Positions 1 to 10,491 of a DNA stretch of 64,000 nucleotides are shown here, piece by piece. The notes beneath the pieces were generated by a model. The model ran no database searches and was not told the origin of the DNA. It was given only the letters and a program-made list of their open reading frames with translations. This DNA comes from Isoperla grammatica (lineage: Eukaryota > Arthropoda > Insecta > Plecoptera > Perlodidae): assembly GCA_945910005.1 (NCBI GenBank), contig OX246737.1, positions 76,997,150 through 77,061,149 on the forward strand. Reading direction: 5' to 3'. Numbering within the stretch: the first letter of the stretch is position 1; the number at the start of each line of letters is the position of its first letter. Both the position numbers and the translations under genes were made by a program.

Positions 1-1010
1 GTAATTATGAAAATATTAAGTTGGAACTCGTTTTCACCATGGCAACAACCAATGGGAAGTCTGGATGACGCTGGTTAGAATCCCCCGTAAGGCACGGGTT
101 ATATTATATATTTAAATCATATAATAATTTCTCACACTCCTCCATTATGAATAGTATGAGTATTTATAAACAAAATTCTTTCAAGCTAAAAACAACAATG
201 GTGATTTAGAAGACGCAAATAAAGTGTTTTTATTCGAGGATGACAATAAAATAATTTATAATACAATATGGAGTTTCCATAATATTGGGAACATTCAGAG
301 AGTCTTGCTATACATGAGACGTGAGTAAAGCTCCCCCCCCCCCCCAACAACCTCACACACGTTCAAGCATTTCGACAAGGAGGCTTGTGAACATAGTGTT
401 TGTAAACATGTTGGACAGTGTGGGGGGCTGGGGGGGGAGGGGGAAACGAAAACTTGTATACCGGTACCAACTCATTTTACGCAGTTGTTCTGTTAAACGT
501 AGTATTTGTGATGGGCTGATAAAATACACCATATTGTAACTAATGCGATCTCATTGGTTAATGTTATTAATGAAATATTCTTTGTGGTGATTTCGTTTCA
601 AATATAGCCAGAACAAAAGTAAAAATGTTTTACAATCAGCTCAACAAGAATATTCAAAATTTTCTATTATGCAATGAGTTTGTTAAAAAAGTAACAAAAT
701 TGCAGTTTCATTTACTGATGTCGTCTTACTTGAGGGAGAGATATTTATGATCAGCCCTTCGAGGGATGACTCGAGTTCCAGTCTTCGCTATTCTCGACCG
801 GTGGCTTTGTTAACCCCCCCGCGCGCCACTAAACCGTTATATATTCCTTGCTACGACACTGGGCAAGAATACTCCTGTTGTACAGTACACCGCGTTTCTT
901 TGGAGCTAGTTCGGTTGCCTGCATAGGAGGCGTCTACTCAATCTTAAAGGAAAGGCTGAATGTTTTCAAGTCCAGTAATAAAGCCTGTTTAGGAATTTAT
1001 GACCGGACGT
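1..1010. other. Non-coding flank, no gene seen
   Basis: AT-rich sequence with no recognisable protein, RNA gene or long repeat. It holds a short poly-C run near 330-344 and a G-rich patch near 421-443. I treat it as intronic or intergenic, most likely part of the dipeptidase intron that continues to the left. Confidence 0.5.
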
Positions 1011-1011
1011 G

Positions 1012-1838
1012 AGACTATCTACTGAGCGAATGTTCTAGTGAGCGAAAACTCTAGTCAGCAAAAAATCTAGTCCGCTAATGGTCTAGTGAGCGAATGCTCT
1101 ACTGCGCGAAAACGCTACTGAGCAATAAGTTAATCACGCGAATGCTCTACTGTGCGAATAGTCTAGTGAGCGAATGGTCTAGTACGCGAATGCTCTAGTC
1201 CGCGAATTCTTTAGTGCGCGAAAACTCTAGTCCACTAATGGTCTAGTGAGCGAATGCTTTACTGCGCGAAAACTCTTCTGAGCGAATACTTAAGCGCGCG
1301 AATGCTCTACTGCGCGAATAGTCTAGTAAGCTAATGGTATAGTGCGCGAATGCTCAGGTACGCGAATTCTCTAGTGCGCGAAAACTCTAGTCCGCTAATG
1401 GTCTAGTGAGCGAATGCTCTACTGCGCAAAAACGCTACTGAGCGAATAGTTAAGCGCGCGAATGCTCTACTGCGCGAATAGTCTAATGAGCGAATGGTCT
1501 AGTACGCGAATGCTCTAGTCCGCGAATTCTCTAGTGGGCGAAAACTCTAGTCCGCTAATGGTCTAGTGAGCGAATGCTCTACTGCGCGAAAACTCTTCTG
1601 AGCGAATAGTTAAGTGCGCGAATGCTCTACTGCGCGAATAGTCTAGTAGGCGAATGGTCTAGTGCGCGAATGCTCTAGTGCGCGAATTCTCTAGTGCGCG
1701 AAAACTCTAGTCCGCTAATGGTCTAGAGAGCGAATGCTCTACTGCGCGAAAACTCTACTGAGAGAAGAATTAAGTGCACGAATGTTCTACTGCGCGAATG
1801 CTCTAGTGCGCGAAAACTCTAGTGAGCGAATGATCGGG
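1012..1838. repeat. 16-bp minisatellite with a 160-bp higher-order period
   Basis: The basic unit is about 16 bp, of the form CTCTAGTGCGCGAAAA. Variants alternate (tctactgcgcgaa, tctagtgagcgaat, tctagtccgctaatg). The diagnostic variant tccgctaatg/tccactaatg recurs at 1071, 1231, 1391, 1551 and 1711, exactly 160 bp apart, so ten 16-bp monomers form one higher-order unit. About five higher-order copies are present. The right end runs into a retrotransposon remnant. Confidence 0.92.
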
Positions 1839-1874
1839 TGGTTAATGGAAGTGCATCGACCACAACATCCGCGT
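1837..1874. repeat. 38-bp segment shared in inverted orientation with 9995-10032
   Basis: The 38 bp starting ggtggttaatggaagtgcat are the exact reverse complement of 9995-10032, with a few more matching bases at one side. The segment lies exactly between the end of the 16-bp array and the truncated endonuclease remnant. It is probably a piece of a dispersed repeat caught at the junction. Confidence 0.8.
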
Positions 1875-1875
1875 G

Positions 1876-2410
1876 ATTGAACGAATAGTTTTGTATTCCC
1901 TGAAGGGGATCTGTAGACTGCTAATATTGAATATGTTTTTGATGATGTTACAAGTTGCAGTAGAAAGTTGTTTGAAGATGTTATTCTCTCAATTTGGTTT
2001 GCGTGATACGATTTAAATGTGTTTATTTTTATAAGCATGGTGATGCCGTCATATGTAGAAAGCTTGTGTGGTTGGTGGATTGTTTCATAGCCGTTTATTG
2101 CGTATTTATCCGTGTTAGAGTCTTGTAGCAGCTGAGTTTCAGTTAATATTATTACGTCAAATGTTGTATGGTTATTCTGTAGTAGCACCAGCAACTGATC
2201 GAAGTTTTTGTTAATCCCTCTTATGTTAATATGTATAATTTTTGGTTCACTGTTATTCTTAAACAGTTGATCCAAAGTTAAGGTATTATTACATGTAATA
2301 TTACTTGTCAAGTTTCCTGTGATTGGTGGGTTATATTGGTTATATTCATTATACTTTAAGCAATTTTCGTTATTTTCCTCATTATCCTCTATCAGTAAAT
2401 TTTGGTTCAT
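1876..2410 (-). pseudogene. Truncated AP-like endonuclease domain of a non-LTR retrotransposon (ORF2 start)
   Basis: The reading frame begins at 2410 and shows endonuclease/exonuclease/phosphatase-fold motifs. HINIRGINKN is at about residues 60-69, the catalytic-glutamate motif LTETQL at 89-94, and YRSPSGN at 166-172. In these elements the domain nicks target DNA to prime reverse transcription. The similarity stops at about residue 179, where foreign sequence and then the 16-bp array begin. The C-terminal catalytic motifs (SDH) and the whole reverse transcriptase are therefore missing. The first 55 or so residues are Asn-rich and unlike the family core. The ORF1 remnant at 3775-4569 lies upstream in the same orientation, so both probably come from one element split by the Harbinger insertions. 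It is not functional. Confidence 0.8.
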
Positions 2411-2562
2411 CTAGATATAACAACTATTCATAAGCTGTGTTCTAATCTATTAACTAATCACTAATATAAAATAAGATAAATTAAGATAAAATAAAATTAA
2501 ATAAATCTTAAATTTATTAAAATTATTCAGTCCAAACAACTATAATATCTTTATCTAACTAA

Positions 2563-2708
2563 TGCCCCTAATTTCAATGTCCAGTTAAAGTGTAAAGTAA
2601 ATTTAACTGTCAGGTAGGCCCAGTTTGGTGTATTTCTATTGGCCGTAGTCATGGTGAAAACAATTTAACTGAAAAGTAGATTTTAACTGGACATTGAAAT
2701 ACCGGCCC
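2563..2708. mobile_element. 146-bp PIF/Harbinger-type MITE
   Basis: This short palindromic element carries the terminal sequence atttcaatgtccagttaaag at the left and its reverse complement at the right (2681-2702). It is bounded by TAA at 2560-2562 and TAA at 2709-2711, the 3-bp target duplication typical of PIF/Harbinger. It abuts the larger element at 2712 and shares its TIR sequence, so it is a deletion derivative of the same family inserted end to end. Confidence 0.85.
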
Positions 2709-2895
2709 TAATGCCCGGTATTTCAATGTCCAGTTAAAGTGGAAAGTAAATTTAACTGCCAGGTACTCCAACTTTGGTGTATTTCCACCGTCAGTTAGCC
2801 TAACTGGCAAGTAAATTTGATCCTATCTGACAAGTAAACTAACTGATAGATCAGGTGCCTGTTAAGCGATAACTGACAGTTACCGTTATGAAAAG

Positions 2896-3003
2896 ATGGC
2901 TGCTCGGAGAATAGGTTATGTTGATCACGATGTAGTTCATGCCTTTTCTGATGAAAATGAAGACCTTTTCACATTTCTTAATTTGATTTTCGGAAAACGG
3001 TAA
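2896..3003 (+). pseudogene. Possible N-terminal fragment of a Harbinger transposase
   Basis: A 35-residue frame begins MAARRIGYVDHD and ends at a TAA, 185 bp inside the left terminus of the Harbinger element. Position and orientation suit the start of the transposase gene, with the DDE catalytic core deleted. The identification rests mainly on context, because this N-terminal region is poorly conserved in the family. Confidence 0.4.
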
Positions 3004-3077
3004 AACATGTGTTTCTTTTTAAATGAGAATATAAATAAATAACAATTTTCACGTCAGTAACATCTTCTATTTTCACT

Positions 3078-3236
3078 TCACCACCCGTTTTCATCCCTTC
3101 TACCAGGATTTTTTGCCATTTTGCCATTCATTTTCTTGTTTTCCACAATAAACCTGAACCGTTCAATGATATTAACAAGTAAAATCTTTTCTTCTGAACT
3201 GAAATTACCCCCTCGTGTTTTTTTATTGTCACTCAT
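3078..3236 (-). pseudogene. Myb/SANT-like DNA-binding protein fragment of a Harbinger element
   Basis: The 52-residue frame reads MSDNKKTRGGNFSSEEKILL and continues with an I-x-E-N-K-K type stretch (VENKKMNGK). This is the signature start of the Myb/SANT-like protein encoded by many animal Harbinger transposons, which helps bring the transposase to DNA. After about residue 40 the expected W-x-x-I segment appears in another frame (KWQKILVEG), so there is a frameshift, and the rest is deleted. It faces the plus-strand frame at 2896. Confidence 0.7.
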
Positions 3237-3351
3237 CTTCAATATTTTTTTAATTCTCTAATTTGTTTGATAAAAACCCAAATTGAAAGTCAACACATCC
3301 AGAAATAAAACTGACACAACCTCAAACTTCACAATCATAACAAACCACATA

Positions 3352-3396
3352 CAAGGTCTATTTGATCTCCGCTAGGCGGAGATCAAGAAGACCTTG
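3352..3396. repeat. Strong hairpin inside the Harbinger remnant
   Basis: tgatctccgc (3363-3372) pairs with gcggagatca (3376-3385) around a 3-nt loop. An outer stem, caaggtct (3352-3359) with agaccttg (3389-3396), extends it. It sits between the deleted gene ends and may mark the internal deletion junction or a small nested insertion. Confidence 0.7.
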
Positions 3397-3774
3397 ACCA
3401 CATAATTTTGACACTATAACAGGCCGTCAAATTGTCTCAGCCAGAGTCGATAATGAAGTTTTCCTGCTTTGACCAATCACAGCAAGGGAGAGGTTCCCAG
3501 TAGCTAACAGCCAAATAATATGGAATTGAAATACGGGAAAATGGTAACTGCCAGTTATAAGTGACTAATAAATTTAACTGTCGAGTAGTTACTTGACACT
3601 TTAACTGGACATTGAAATACCGGGCCTAAATCAAATAAACTAAATCTCAAATAAATGTCCTAGTAACCACTATTAATACTAGAATCGCGCCTGGTTCCCA
3701 TTCCTTTGTCAAGGTGTGTTGTCTACTGTTTATTCTCGTCAGACGTCAGCTGGCCACATGGATCACCGTTGATG

Positions 3775-4569
3775 CGGGCGTAGCCTCAACGTCCTCTCCC
3801 CCCACGATGACTCGTGGCGCTGCGGGTTGTTGGGCGGCTCGAGGCAAGGCCGTCGCTCGAGGTCTGCTGCTGGCCTTCAGGGTAGACGCTCCTGCCATCT
3901 CGTAGCTTCTGTCGGAACTCCTGAAGCGACGTTGCCGAATGTCGTCTATTATTCTCGTTACAGAGAATCACTCTGTCACGTGTCCATAAATTTTGGACTC
4001 CAACTTTTGTAATTGCTTCTTGGAGAATTAATCTTCAGTGTGCTGTGAGGTCTTCCCTAATAACTTTCCCAGTTTTTGCTAGTAATTTTTTCGCTTCGAA
4101 GATCTCTCTGCGTGCTCGGTAAGTGGTAACTCACCATCTTCACGATTATTGGTCGTGGAGAGCCTTTGTTATCCATTCTCGGTTTCCCAAGATGGTGAGA
4201 ACGGGCTATCTCTTGTCGTTGGATTTTGAGACCCATCCGATTGTTAAACAATTCTAGAGCTAGCTCATCGGTGTCTTCGTCCTTCGTCTCATGTATTCCA
4301 AACAGTCTGAGGTTTTCTCTTCTGCCATACGGTTCTAGATCATCAGCTTTGCTTTCTATTTTATGTTCTAATTCTTGAATACGGATATCGTAATCTTCCA
4401 CAACCTGCTTTAGACAGCTTTGCAATATGGTTGCATCTCTTAGTGCTTCTAGCACCGATGACAAGATTTTATTGCTCAATTCCTCTGCCATTCTTAAGTC
4501 TACGTAATCAATGAATCTATGATATAGTACACTTGCCTTTTGTAACCACTGCGGTATCACACGTTTCAC
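3775..4569 (-). pseudogene. L1-type ORF1 (coiled coil plus RRM-like domain), frameshifted
   Basis: The frame from 4569 has a predicted coiled coil at about residues 28-78. It is followed by DDLEPYGRRENLRLFGI (76-92), RSHHLGKP (123-130) and RPIIVKMVSY (139-148), the hallmark order of the L1-type ORF1 RNA-binding protein. After about residue 150 the frame is lost. The expected continuation resumes in another frame (KTGKVIREDLT, then a stop, then QNLWTRDRVILCNENN) and runs to about 3786. ORF1 proteins coat the retrotransposon RNA and act as chaperones in its particle. This copy has at least one frameshift and one stop. The endonuclease remnant at 1876-2410 lies downstream on the same strand. Confidence 0.85.
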
Positions 4570-4624
4570 CCAACAAACTTAATTTTACGTTGAATGTTAC
4601 GTTTTTCCGGGACCGACTTTGCTC

Positions 4625-6020
4625 ACTACTTTCCTATCGCCGCCATCTTGCGAGGTGTTCCACCGATATGTTTTGCATTTGCGGACCATTGAAGTAAGAT
4701 GCACATAGTATGCTGCCGAAATGGCTTACGCAGTCAGACATTTTTCACTATGTATTTGGAATTTTGATAGCTATCATAGAATGGCTACAATGACGTGTTA
4801 TGTTTTATGACTTTCACGGCAAAAATGCAAAAAATAACAACGAACTTTGTAGACAAATTAAAAAGCTTTTATTATGATTTAAATGTGGTTGTTGTATGAT
4901 TGAACAATATTACATTTTAGATATAGTTTGTATCTACATTATGGAACTTTCCATACACTGATAGGTTTACTTTATGAATCAGAGCCTATTGAGTAGACCA
5001 CGGTGGAATGAAATTATGCGGAAATCCATTGAAAAATCAACTTAGACCTAAAGGTTTTAATTTATTTAAAGAAAACATCCTAACAGATTAAAATAATATT
5101 TCGTGCATTTATTACAACATATCGAGAAATAATATACTTAAGATTTAAGATTGTAACTTGATCCGCCATCTTGTAAAAAAATCATATGTTTATTATAAAG
5201 GTATATTTTGTTTTAAGAAAAAAAGACAGAAAGAGAACTATGATATGCAAATGATTTATTTGAATTGATATATTGTAAAAAATCGCTCATCTGTCAACGC
5301 GGAGCGTTTTCCTAGTATAAACAAACATGCGTTTTACCATTTCCCAAAAGTCAAATTAAGGGGTGTAGAGAGGGGCGGGGGTCTTTTTTTTAATGAAGAT
5401 AAATATATATCTCAACAACCGAAAATGTTTCAATTTGTATTTAGATTCTTCTTTAAGAAATACGTGTGCCACATTATTTGTACAAAATCCCCTCCCACCT
5501 TCCACCCCCCCCCCACCCCCACACAAAAAAAAACTCATAATCCACGTGAGTGAAGCCATAGTGGGCAACTGCTAGTTTGTAATATTTATAATATAATTTG
5601 TTATATTTATCATTCAGTTTGTAGAACTTACCAAACCACAGCACGCTGCTTACTCATATTTTCAATTTCCAGGTGTATTCTTGAGATATGATCGTGTTAG
5701 ACAATAATGTTCCAATCCACAAATTTTCGAAAGGTGTTTTATATAGCTAAATGCATGCCGGAAGAATATATTTCTATATGCAGTAATGTCATATACCAAT
5801 TTCAGAATGTAACCGCACTCTGTAGGTATGTGGACTAATCCTCAAGTCAATTATAACACTTTCTGTGTTTTGCAATAATGACCCAACCCTCAATAAATGC
5901 TGCGAACTTCTTGAACTATCTAGATGTTGTTCGAACATGTGCGTTGTGGCTGATGTCTGATGTGTTGAATGCAGTGCTGAATCATGTTTTCACGAGAGCA
6001 AATGATTGTTCATTTCATAT
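4625..6020. other. AT-rich non-coding stretch with repeat fragments
   Basis: No gene is visible. There is a poly-C/poly-A patch at 5500-5532. The reverse complement of 5296-5325 begins tatactaggaaaacgctc and matches both the outer end of the 6021-7620 palindrome (actaggaaaa) and its centre near 6848. The stretch 5590-5700 matches one arm of the palindromic MITE at 19145-19516 (shared caaaccacagc and cttgagatat). These are fragments of families present elsewhere in the window. Confidence 0.5.
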
Positions 6021-7620
6021 ACTAGGAAAACTCTCTTGTGTGACGCGTTGATAAGCGAGCGCGTACATATCTATGAGCTTTCTGGCTAAAAGTTGTCAAA
6101 GTTTTTTGAAAACAACAAGTAACAACAAAAGAATATAAGACGCATTTCAAAAATTTTGTAATTGCTATAGCTATTATACTTTCCGACATTGTTGAATGCA
6201 GTGCAATGTGCGTTGCTAAGATTTTTCGTCGCCATGTTTTCGAAACGGTCCGCCACCGTTACTAACACTTATTGACAGCAATAGAAAGCCAATTTCTGCC
6301 TCTAATACGTATCGGATTGCGTTTAAATTAGTATATTTGTGACCGGACGAAACTTTACTATAATATAGCAACCTCACATTTTTTCGTTTGGCCTACTGTG
6401 TTTCCGAAAAATATTTTCGAGTAACTTTTGTGTAACTTTGCCAATACTTATCAGATCGCCATAAAATGAATATATTCGTGACTGGAAAAATCTTTTTAAA
6501 AATATTGCTATCTCAGATTTTGCCGCCATTTTGTTTCAGAAAAATATTTTGCAGTTACTACGGTGTAACTTTTTAACTTTTCAAACGATTTTCTCACAAA
6601 ACTATATACCTTAAATTCACATTGAGTCTTGTAGATGGTCCAAATTTTAAGTTGATCAGACTTTCCGTTAGACCACCATCTACAGACATAAAAAAAGGGG
6701 GAAAAAGAAGAAAAAACAGAACGAAGTTCCATAAAGGTCTAATGGAGACGCTCGCTTCGCTCGCTTAATAATATTTAGATTAATATCTAAAATAAGTAAT
6801 ATATAATAAGTAATAAATGAAAAATAATAATAAGAAAATATTTATTATACTAGAAAAACGCTCTACGTTGCCAGATGAGCGATCTTTTAAAATGAATAAC
6901 TAAGCGATCGATACGAGCGTCTCCATTAGGTCTATACCTTTATGGCACTTCGTTGTTTTTTTTTTGTTTTTTTTTCTGTCGATAGCGGTCGAACGGAAAG
7001 TCTGATCAACTTGAAATTTTGACCATCCACAAGCCTTGATGTGGATTGAAAGTGTATAGTTTTGAGGCAAAATCGTTCGAAAAGTTACAAAGTTACACAA
7101 TAGTTACTGCAAAATATTTTTATGAAACAAAATGGCATCGAAATGTGAGATAATCGTATTTTTCTACAGATTTTTCCGGTCACGAATATGTTCATTTTAT
7201 GGCGATCTGATAAGTATTAGGAAAGTTACACAAAAGTTACTCGAAAATATGTTTCTCAAACGCAGTAACGGCAAAATGTGAAGTGGCTATATTATAGTTA
7301 ATTTTTGTCCAGTCACGAATATACTAATTTAAACGCGATCTGATACGTATTAGAGGTAGAAACTACATTTCTATTGCTGTCAATAACAGTTCGTAACGGT
7401 GGCGGACCGTGTTGAAAACACTAGACAGAATGATAACGAAAATTCTTAGCAAAAAATGCACTGCATTCAACAATGTCGGGAAGTTTAATAGCTATGGAAA
7501 TTAGACATTTTTTGCAATGCGCATTCTTGTTTTTATTAGCTTTGAGATCTTTTCGTCAAAAAGTTCGTAGATATGGACGCTCTCGCTTATCAACGCGTCA
7601 AAACAGAGAGTGTTCCTAGT
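6021..7620. mobile_element. 1.6-kb palindromic (foldback) element
   Basis: The left arm (6021-about 6775) is the diverged reverse complement of the right arm (about 6905-7620). The ends are actaggaaaactctc and gagtgttcctagt. Inner landmarks match, for example gacgcgttgataagcgag (about 6042) with ctcgcttatcaacgcgtc (about 7582), and aatggagacgctcgc with gcgagcgtctccatt-type sequence near the centre. The central 130 bp is AT-rich and contains another copy of the terminal motif at 6848. No transposase is visible. A single-arm copy lies at 36850-37130. Confidence 0.85.
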
Positions 7621-7621
7621 T

Positions 7622-7668
7622 ATTTTGTTGTAGTTTGGCATCTTAGCGGAATTTGCTGGTTATGTTAA
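7622..7668. repeat. Direct repeat flanking the 7867-8883 element (copy 1)
   Basis: The stretch containing ttggcatctta and tgctggttatgttaa recurs with few changes at about 8962-9007. The two direct copies bracket the inverted-repeat element at a distance of 1.34 kb. They may be part of its termini or an older duplication. Confidence 0.6.
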
Positions 7669-8129
7669 CATAATCTAGTTTATTGGTCACTGACTGACAA
7701 TTTCAACCAAATCCGTCAAGGCGTTTGACGCGACGAACAAAATAAAAATTGCAAAATATATTGCCGTAAATAAACAACATTTGGATACAAGATGGTGGTC
7801 AACAAAACAATTCAAAAAGTTTTTTTATTTGTTAACACCATTATTGTGCATATTATTTTAAAGGCTGTGGATATTCGCACGGTCAGCCGTAACAATAGTG
7901 TAAAATTAATCGTACGGTCACTGAAAACTGTACGGCCAGGCGTAATAATATGGTAGGGCCTACCAGATTATTCGTACGGTCATGATTAAAATAGTGTATA
8001 CAGAGAGATATTCATAAAGCCACTGATGTAAACGATGTACGTGATCATTGTCAAGAAGGTTGGATATTCTAAGCTGTCACCATCGTAATAATTAGAGGCC
8101 ATCTTTTCTTCAAGGACGTGAGCCCGAGC

Positions 8130-8151
8130 CATTGGGTTTGCAAACCCAATG
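8130..8151. repeat. 22-bp perfect palindrome
   Basis: cattgggtttgcaaaccc, extended to cattgggtttg/caaacccaatg, is a perfect 22-bp palindrome. The same stem recurs as a hairpin at 8504-8543. Confidence 0.85.
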
Positions 8152-8503
8152 CCCAAGCTGATCGGCTGCTATTGTGGTTCAAGGTAAACACTCCTCCTAA
8201 CCTGTAATGTAAAAGCCCCTTATAGCGAGCTTAGGCTCTTTGGGGGCTGGTTTCCATGCTGTAACATGTATTTGTTAAATATCAATATCAATAAAAACCT
8301 TCAACCTTTTGAACGTCTTGAACTAAAAGCCACGAATTTATCCAAGGATTCATACTGACAGTCGAACTGGTTTTAGGGTGTTTTCATATACTTACGTACG
8401 CCATATTGCCAAATTTAACGTGATTTACATGTCAAGACTATGTATTTTATAAATGCCGATCAGCTGTTCGCAAGAAATACCGCAAAGGGAATTGAGTTTA
8501 GAC

Positions 8504-8543
8504 CTATAGCATTGGGTTTGAATTTCAAACCCAATGCCTATAG
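8504..8543. repeat. Hairpin with the same stem as 8130-8151
   Basis: gcattgggtttga pairs with tcaaacccaatgc around a 3-nt loop, and the flanking ctata/tatag also pairs. Both hairpins lie within the 7867-8883 element about 375 bp apart, so this may be an internal subrepeat. Confidence 0.8.
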
Positions 8544-9229
8544 ATGGCTCAAATATGGAAATTGTCATCATTTGGTCAAGGAGTGTATTTTTAATTTGAA
8601 TACATAACCCAACCATTCAAACTAAAAATATACCCCTGGATTTGGCTAATTGCTCAAAAAATTCACTCGGATTGCTAAGTCGATCGCCTTCTTGCAACAC
8701 CATGATCCTATACCTCTCTGGAAAGTAGTCGTCGAATGGCGTGACGCGGTGTGGCTGCACAGCTGTTGTCGCAATGATACCGACGCTCGCCGTTTAGCGC
8801 TTAATTCGCGAAATTAAAGATGGCGGCCCTGACCGTACGACTAGTGCAACATTATTTGTACGGCTGACCGTACGATTATCCACTCCGTATTTTAAAACAT
8901 TATTGAAATCCGGTGTAAGGTTTAATAAAAAAACAAAAAACATTAGATTTGTTTCACTGATTTTTTTTGTAGGTTGGCATCTTGTCGGATATTTCTGGTT
9001 ATGTTAAACTGAATGGTTATTAAAACCGCCCAAAATCAATATTTTTTATTATGTCATGAGAACGCTTCCAGAAATATAAAAATGAAAACAAACATTGCGG
9101 ATTTTGTTTTCATGTGCAGTGTAGTGGTTGTTTTCGCTCCGCTCGCTTCGATAAACATTGAAGTGTATACTACACACGTAAATGGTTGGGTCCAAGCAAC
9201 TCAAATTCGAAAAATTTAATTTATTTGTG

Positions 9230-9660
9230 TAGCTTGTCTGGTCGGTTTGGGAGTTTTACTCCTCCCCCCTTGATTACAATCAACAGAAAACCTTCCAAAA
9301 CTAATCCCCAATTGAGTTTTATGCTAGCGTCATGCCTGCTAGGGTGAAACAGGAGCTAAATAGATGATATAGTGAATCAGCCCCGCCCCTTAGTGATGGT
9401 TGCTCTAAAACTAATCCCTAGTTGAGTTTTATCCTCGCGTCGTGCCTGTTTGGATGAAACAGGAGCTAAGTAGATGATATGATGATGAATTGGGGCCCCG
9501 CCCCTTAGTGATGGTTGCTCCATGCACGCAAACTTGTGTAACATGGTCTTTGTGTCCAGGCATACATTTTGACATTAAATGAAAAGATTTTGGCATTAAC
9601 GTCTTTGGCATTCGAAGAAGCAACCCATAAACCTGGCGAACAAAGATATGTTTTACAAGA
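9230..9660. repeat. Dispersed repeat, uninterrupted copy (empty-site paralogue of 14229-18495)
   Basis: It starts gcttgtctggtcgg and contains two tandem approximately 110-bp subunits (ccaaaactaatccc through cccttagtgatggttgctc). It continues through a gcacgcaaac...tgtgtcca...ttggcattaa tail. The same order occurs at 14229-14395, 15130-15244 and 18346-18495, where two transposons split it. No coding function is visible. The overlapping minus-strand frame at 9429-9818 lacks family features. Confidence 0.8.
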
Positions 9661-9829
9661 TGGCGCCGATATAAATTGCTTGACCGTGTACGTTTGTCAT
9701 GAGCACTTGTTGCGTCACACACTGATATGTCTACTATTAGCCCGCAGCAGCACCGAGACCATTTCCTGGAGTAATAATCAACCAAGAATCGTGTCAAACG
9801 AACAACTAATACCTTCAAAGTAACGAATG

Positions 9830-10072
9830 AGGGATATAAATACAGTTTATAGGTACAGTTACAATATACACAACGAACATATATTATGCAACATTGTACT
9901 ATAAATGTACAGTCTTTTCCTTCGTAACCGTGCAGCGATGTTTGAGGAAATCAAAGAGGACGTCCCGTAGCGCTCATTAAATGAGCTGTCAATTACGCGG
10001 ATGTTGTGGTCGATGCACTTCCATTAACCACCGAATTTTGGTTGCACACTCAACCAGAAGGATAATTGAAGT
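9830..10072. other. Non-coding spacer with a 38-bp shared segment
   Basis: No gene is seen. It contains 9995-10032, an exact inverted copy of 1837-1874, and the short palindrome gctcattaaatgagc at about 9972-9986. Confidence 0.6.
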
Positions 10073-10377
10073 CTTAATAAAGACATATTTTTAACAATTC
10101 TTAATTTTTTAAACTATTTTTGAGATGAGCAAATCATCTGCATTGCAGAATGTTTTTAATCGAAGCTTAACGACCAAAATAAGCGTTTTATATCAATTAA
10201 GATTACCACGTACCCAAAGCAGCAGTAATCTTATTTAATAGCAGTAATCTTAATTAAAATATAATGCTTATTGTGGTCGTAGAACTTCGATTAGAAACAT
10301 TCTGCAATGCAGATGAGTTGCTCATCTCAAAAATAGTTTAAAAATTTAAGAAATCTTAAAAATACGTCTTTATTAGG
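10073..10377. mobile_element. About 305-bp palindromic MITE
   Basis: The ends are cttaataaagac (10073-10084) and gtctttattagg (10366-10377). Arms of about 110 bp pair along their length, for example gagatgagcaaatcatctgc with gcagatgagttgctcatctc. The centre (gtaatctta/taagattac) can also fold. There is no coding capacity. Confidence 0.85.
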
Positions 10378-10491
10378 ACATGAACTATCCGTCTGATGAG
10401 GTCTGAAGTAGAAACTTAAACTAATGCCCGCCAAAACTACTTTAAATATCATTTCTATTCAGAATACACGTGTAGTGATCATAGTACTCAC

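Larger units (their letters stand above)
2712..3626. mobile_element. 915-bp decayed PIF/Harbinger transposon
   Basis: The inverted termini match over about 30 bp (left tgcccggtatttcaatgtcc, right its reverse complement except for the outer base). TAA lies on both sides (2709-2711 and 3627-3629). Inside are the starts of two facing genes: a 35-codon frame on the plus strand at 2896 and a Myb/SANT-like fragment on the minus strand at 3236. Harbinger elements characteristically carry a transposase gene and a Myb-like gene, so this looks like an internal-deletion copy that kept both 5' coding ends. Confidence 0.85.
7867..8883. mobile_element. About 1.0-kb element with 55-bp terminal inverted repeats
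   Basis: The left end, gtggatattcgcacggtcag, matches the reverse complement of the right end, gtggataatcgtacggtcag. The match continues imperfectly for about 55 bp with repeated tacggtca cores. Weaker inverted similarity extends outward to about 7800 and 8960. There is no transposase frame. The interior has two hairpins and a segment resembling a retroelement 3' tail (8230-8305, ending ...caataaaaaccttcaacc). It is a non-autonomous DNA transposon of unassigned superfamily. Confidence 0.65.

Noticed and set aside
3714..4012. Short frames on both strands at the end of ORF1
   Set aside because: The plus-strand frames are shadows. The minus-strand frame is the out-of-frame continuation of the ORF1 pseudogene and is included there.
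9429..9818. 129-residue minus-strand frame
   Set aside because: It lies in a dispersed repeat, lacks any recognisable family feature, and its counterpart at 15130-18495 is broken by insertions.
10393..10415. CTGATGA ... GAAAC, suggestive of a hammerhead ribozyme core
   Set aside because: The bases between the two motifs cannot form the required stem II, because the closing pair would be G with A, and no cleavage-site stem was found.
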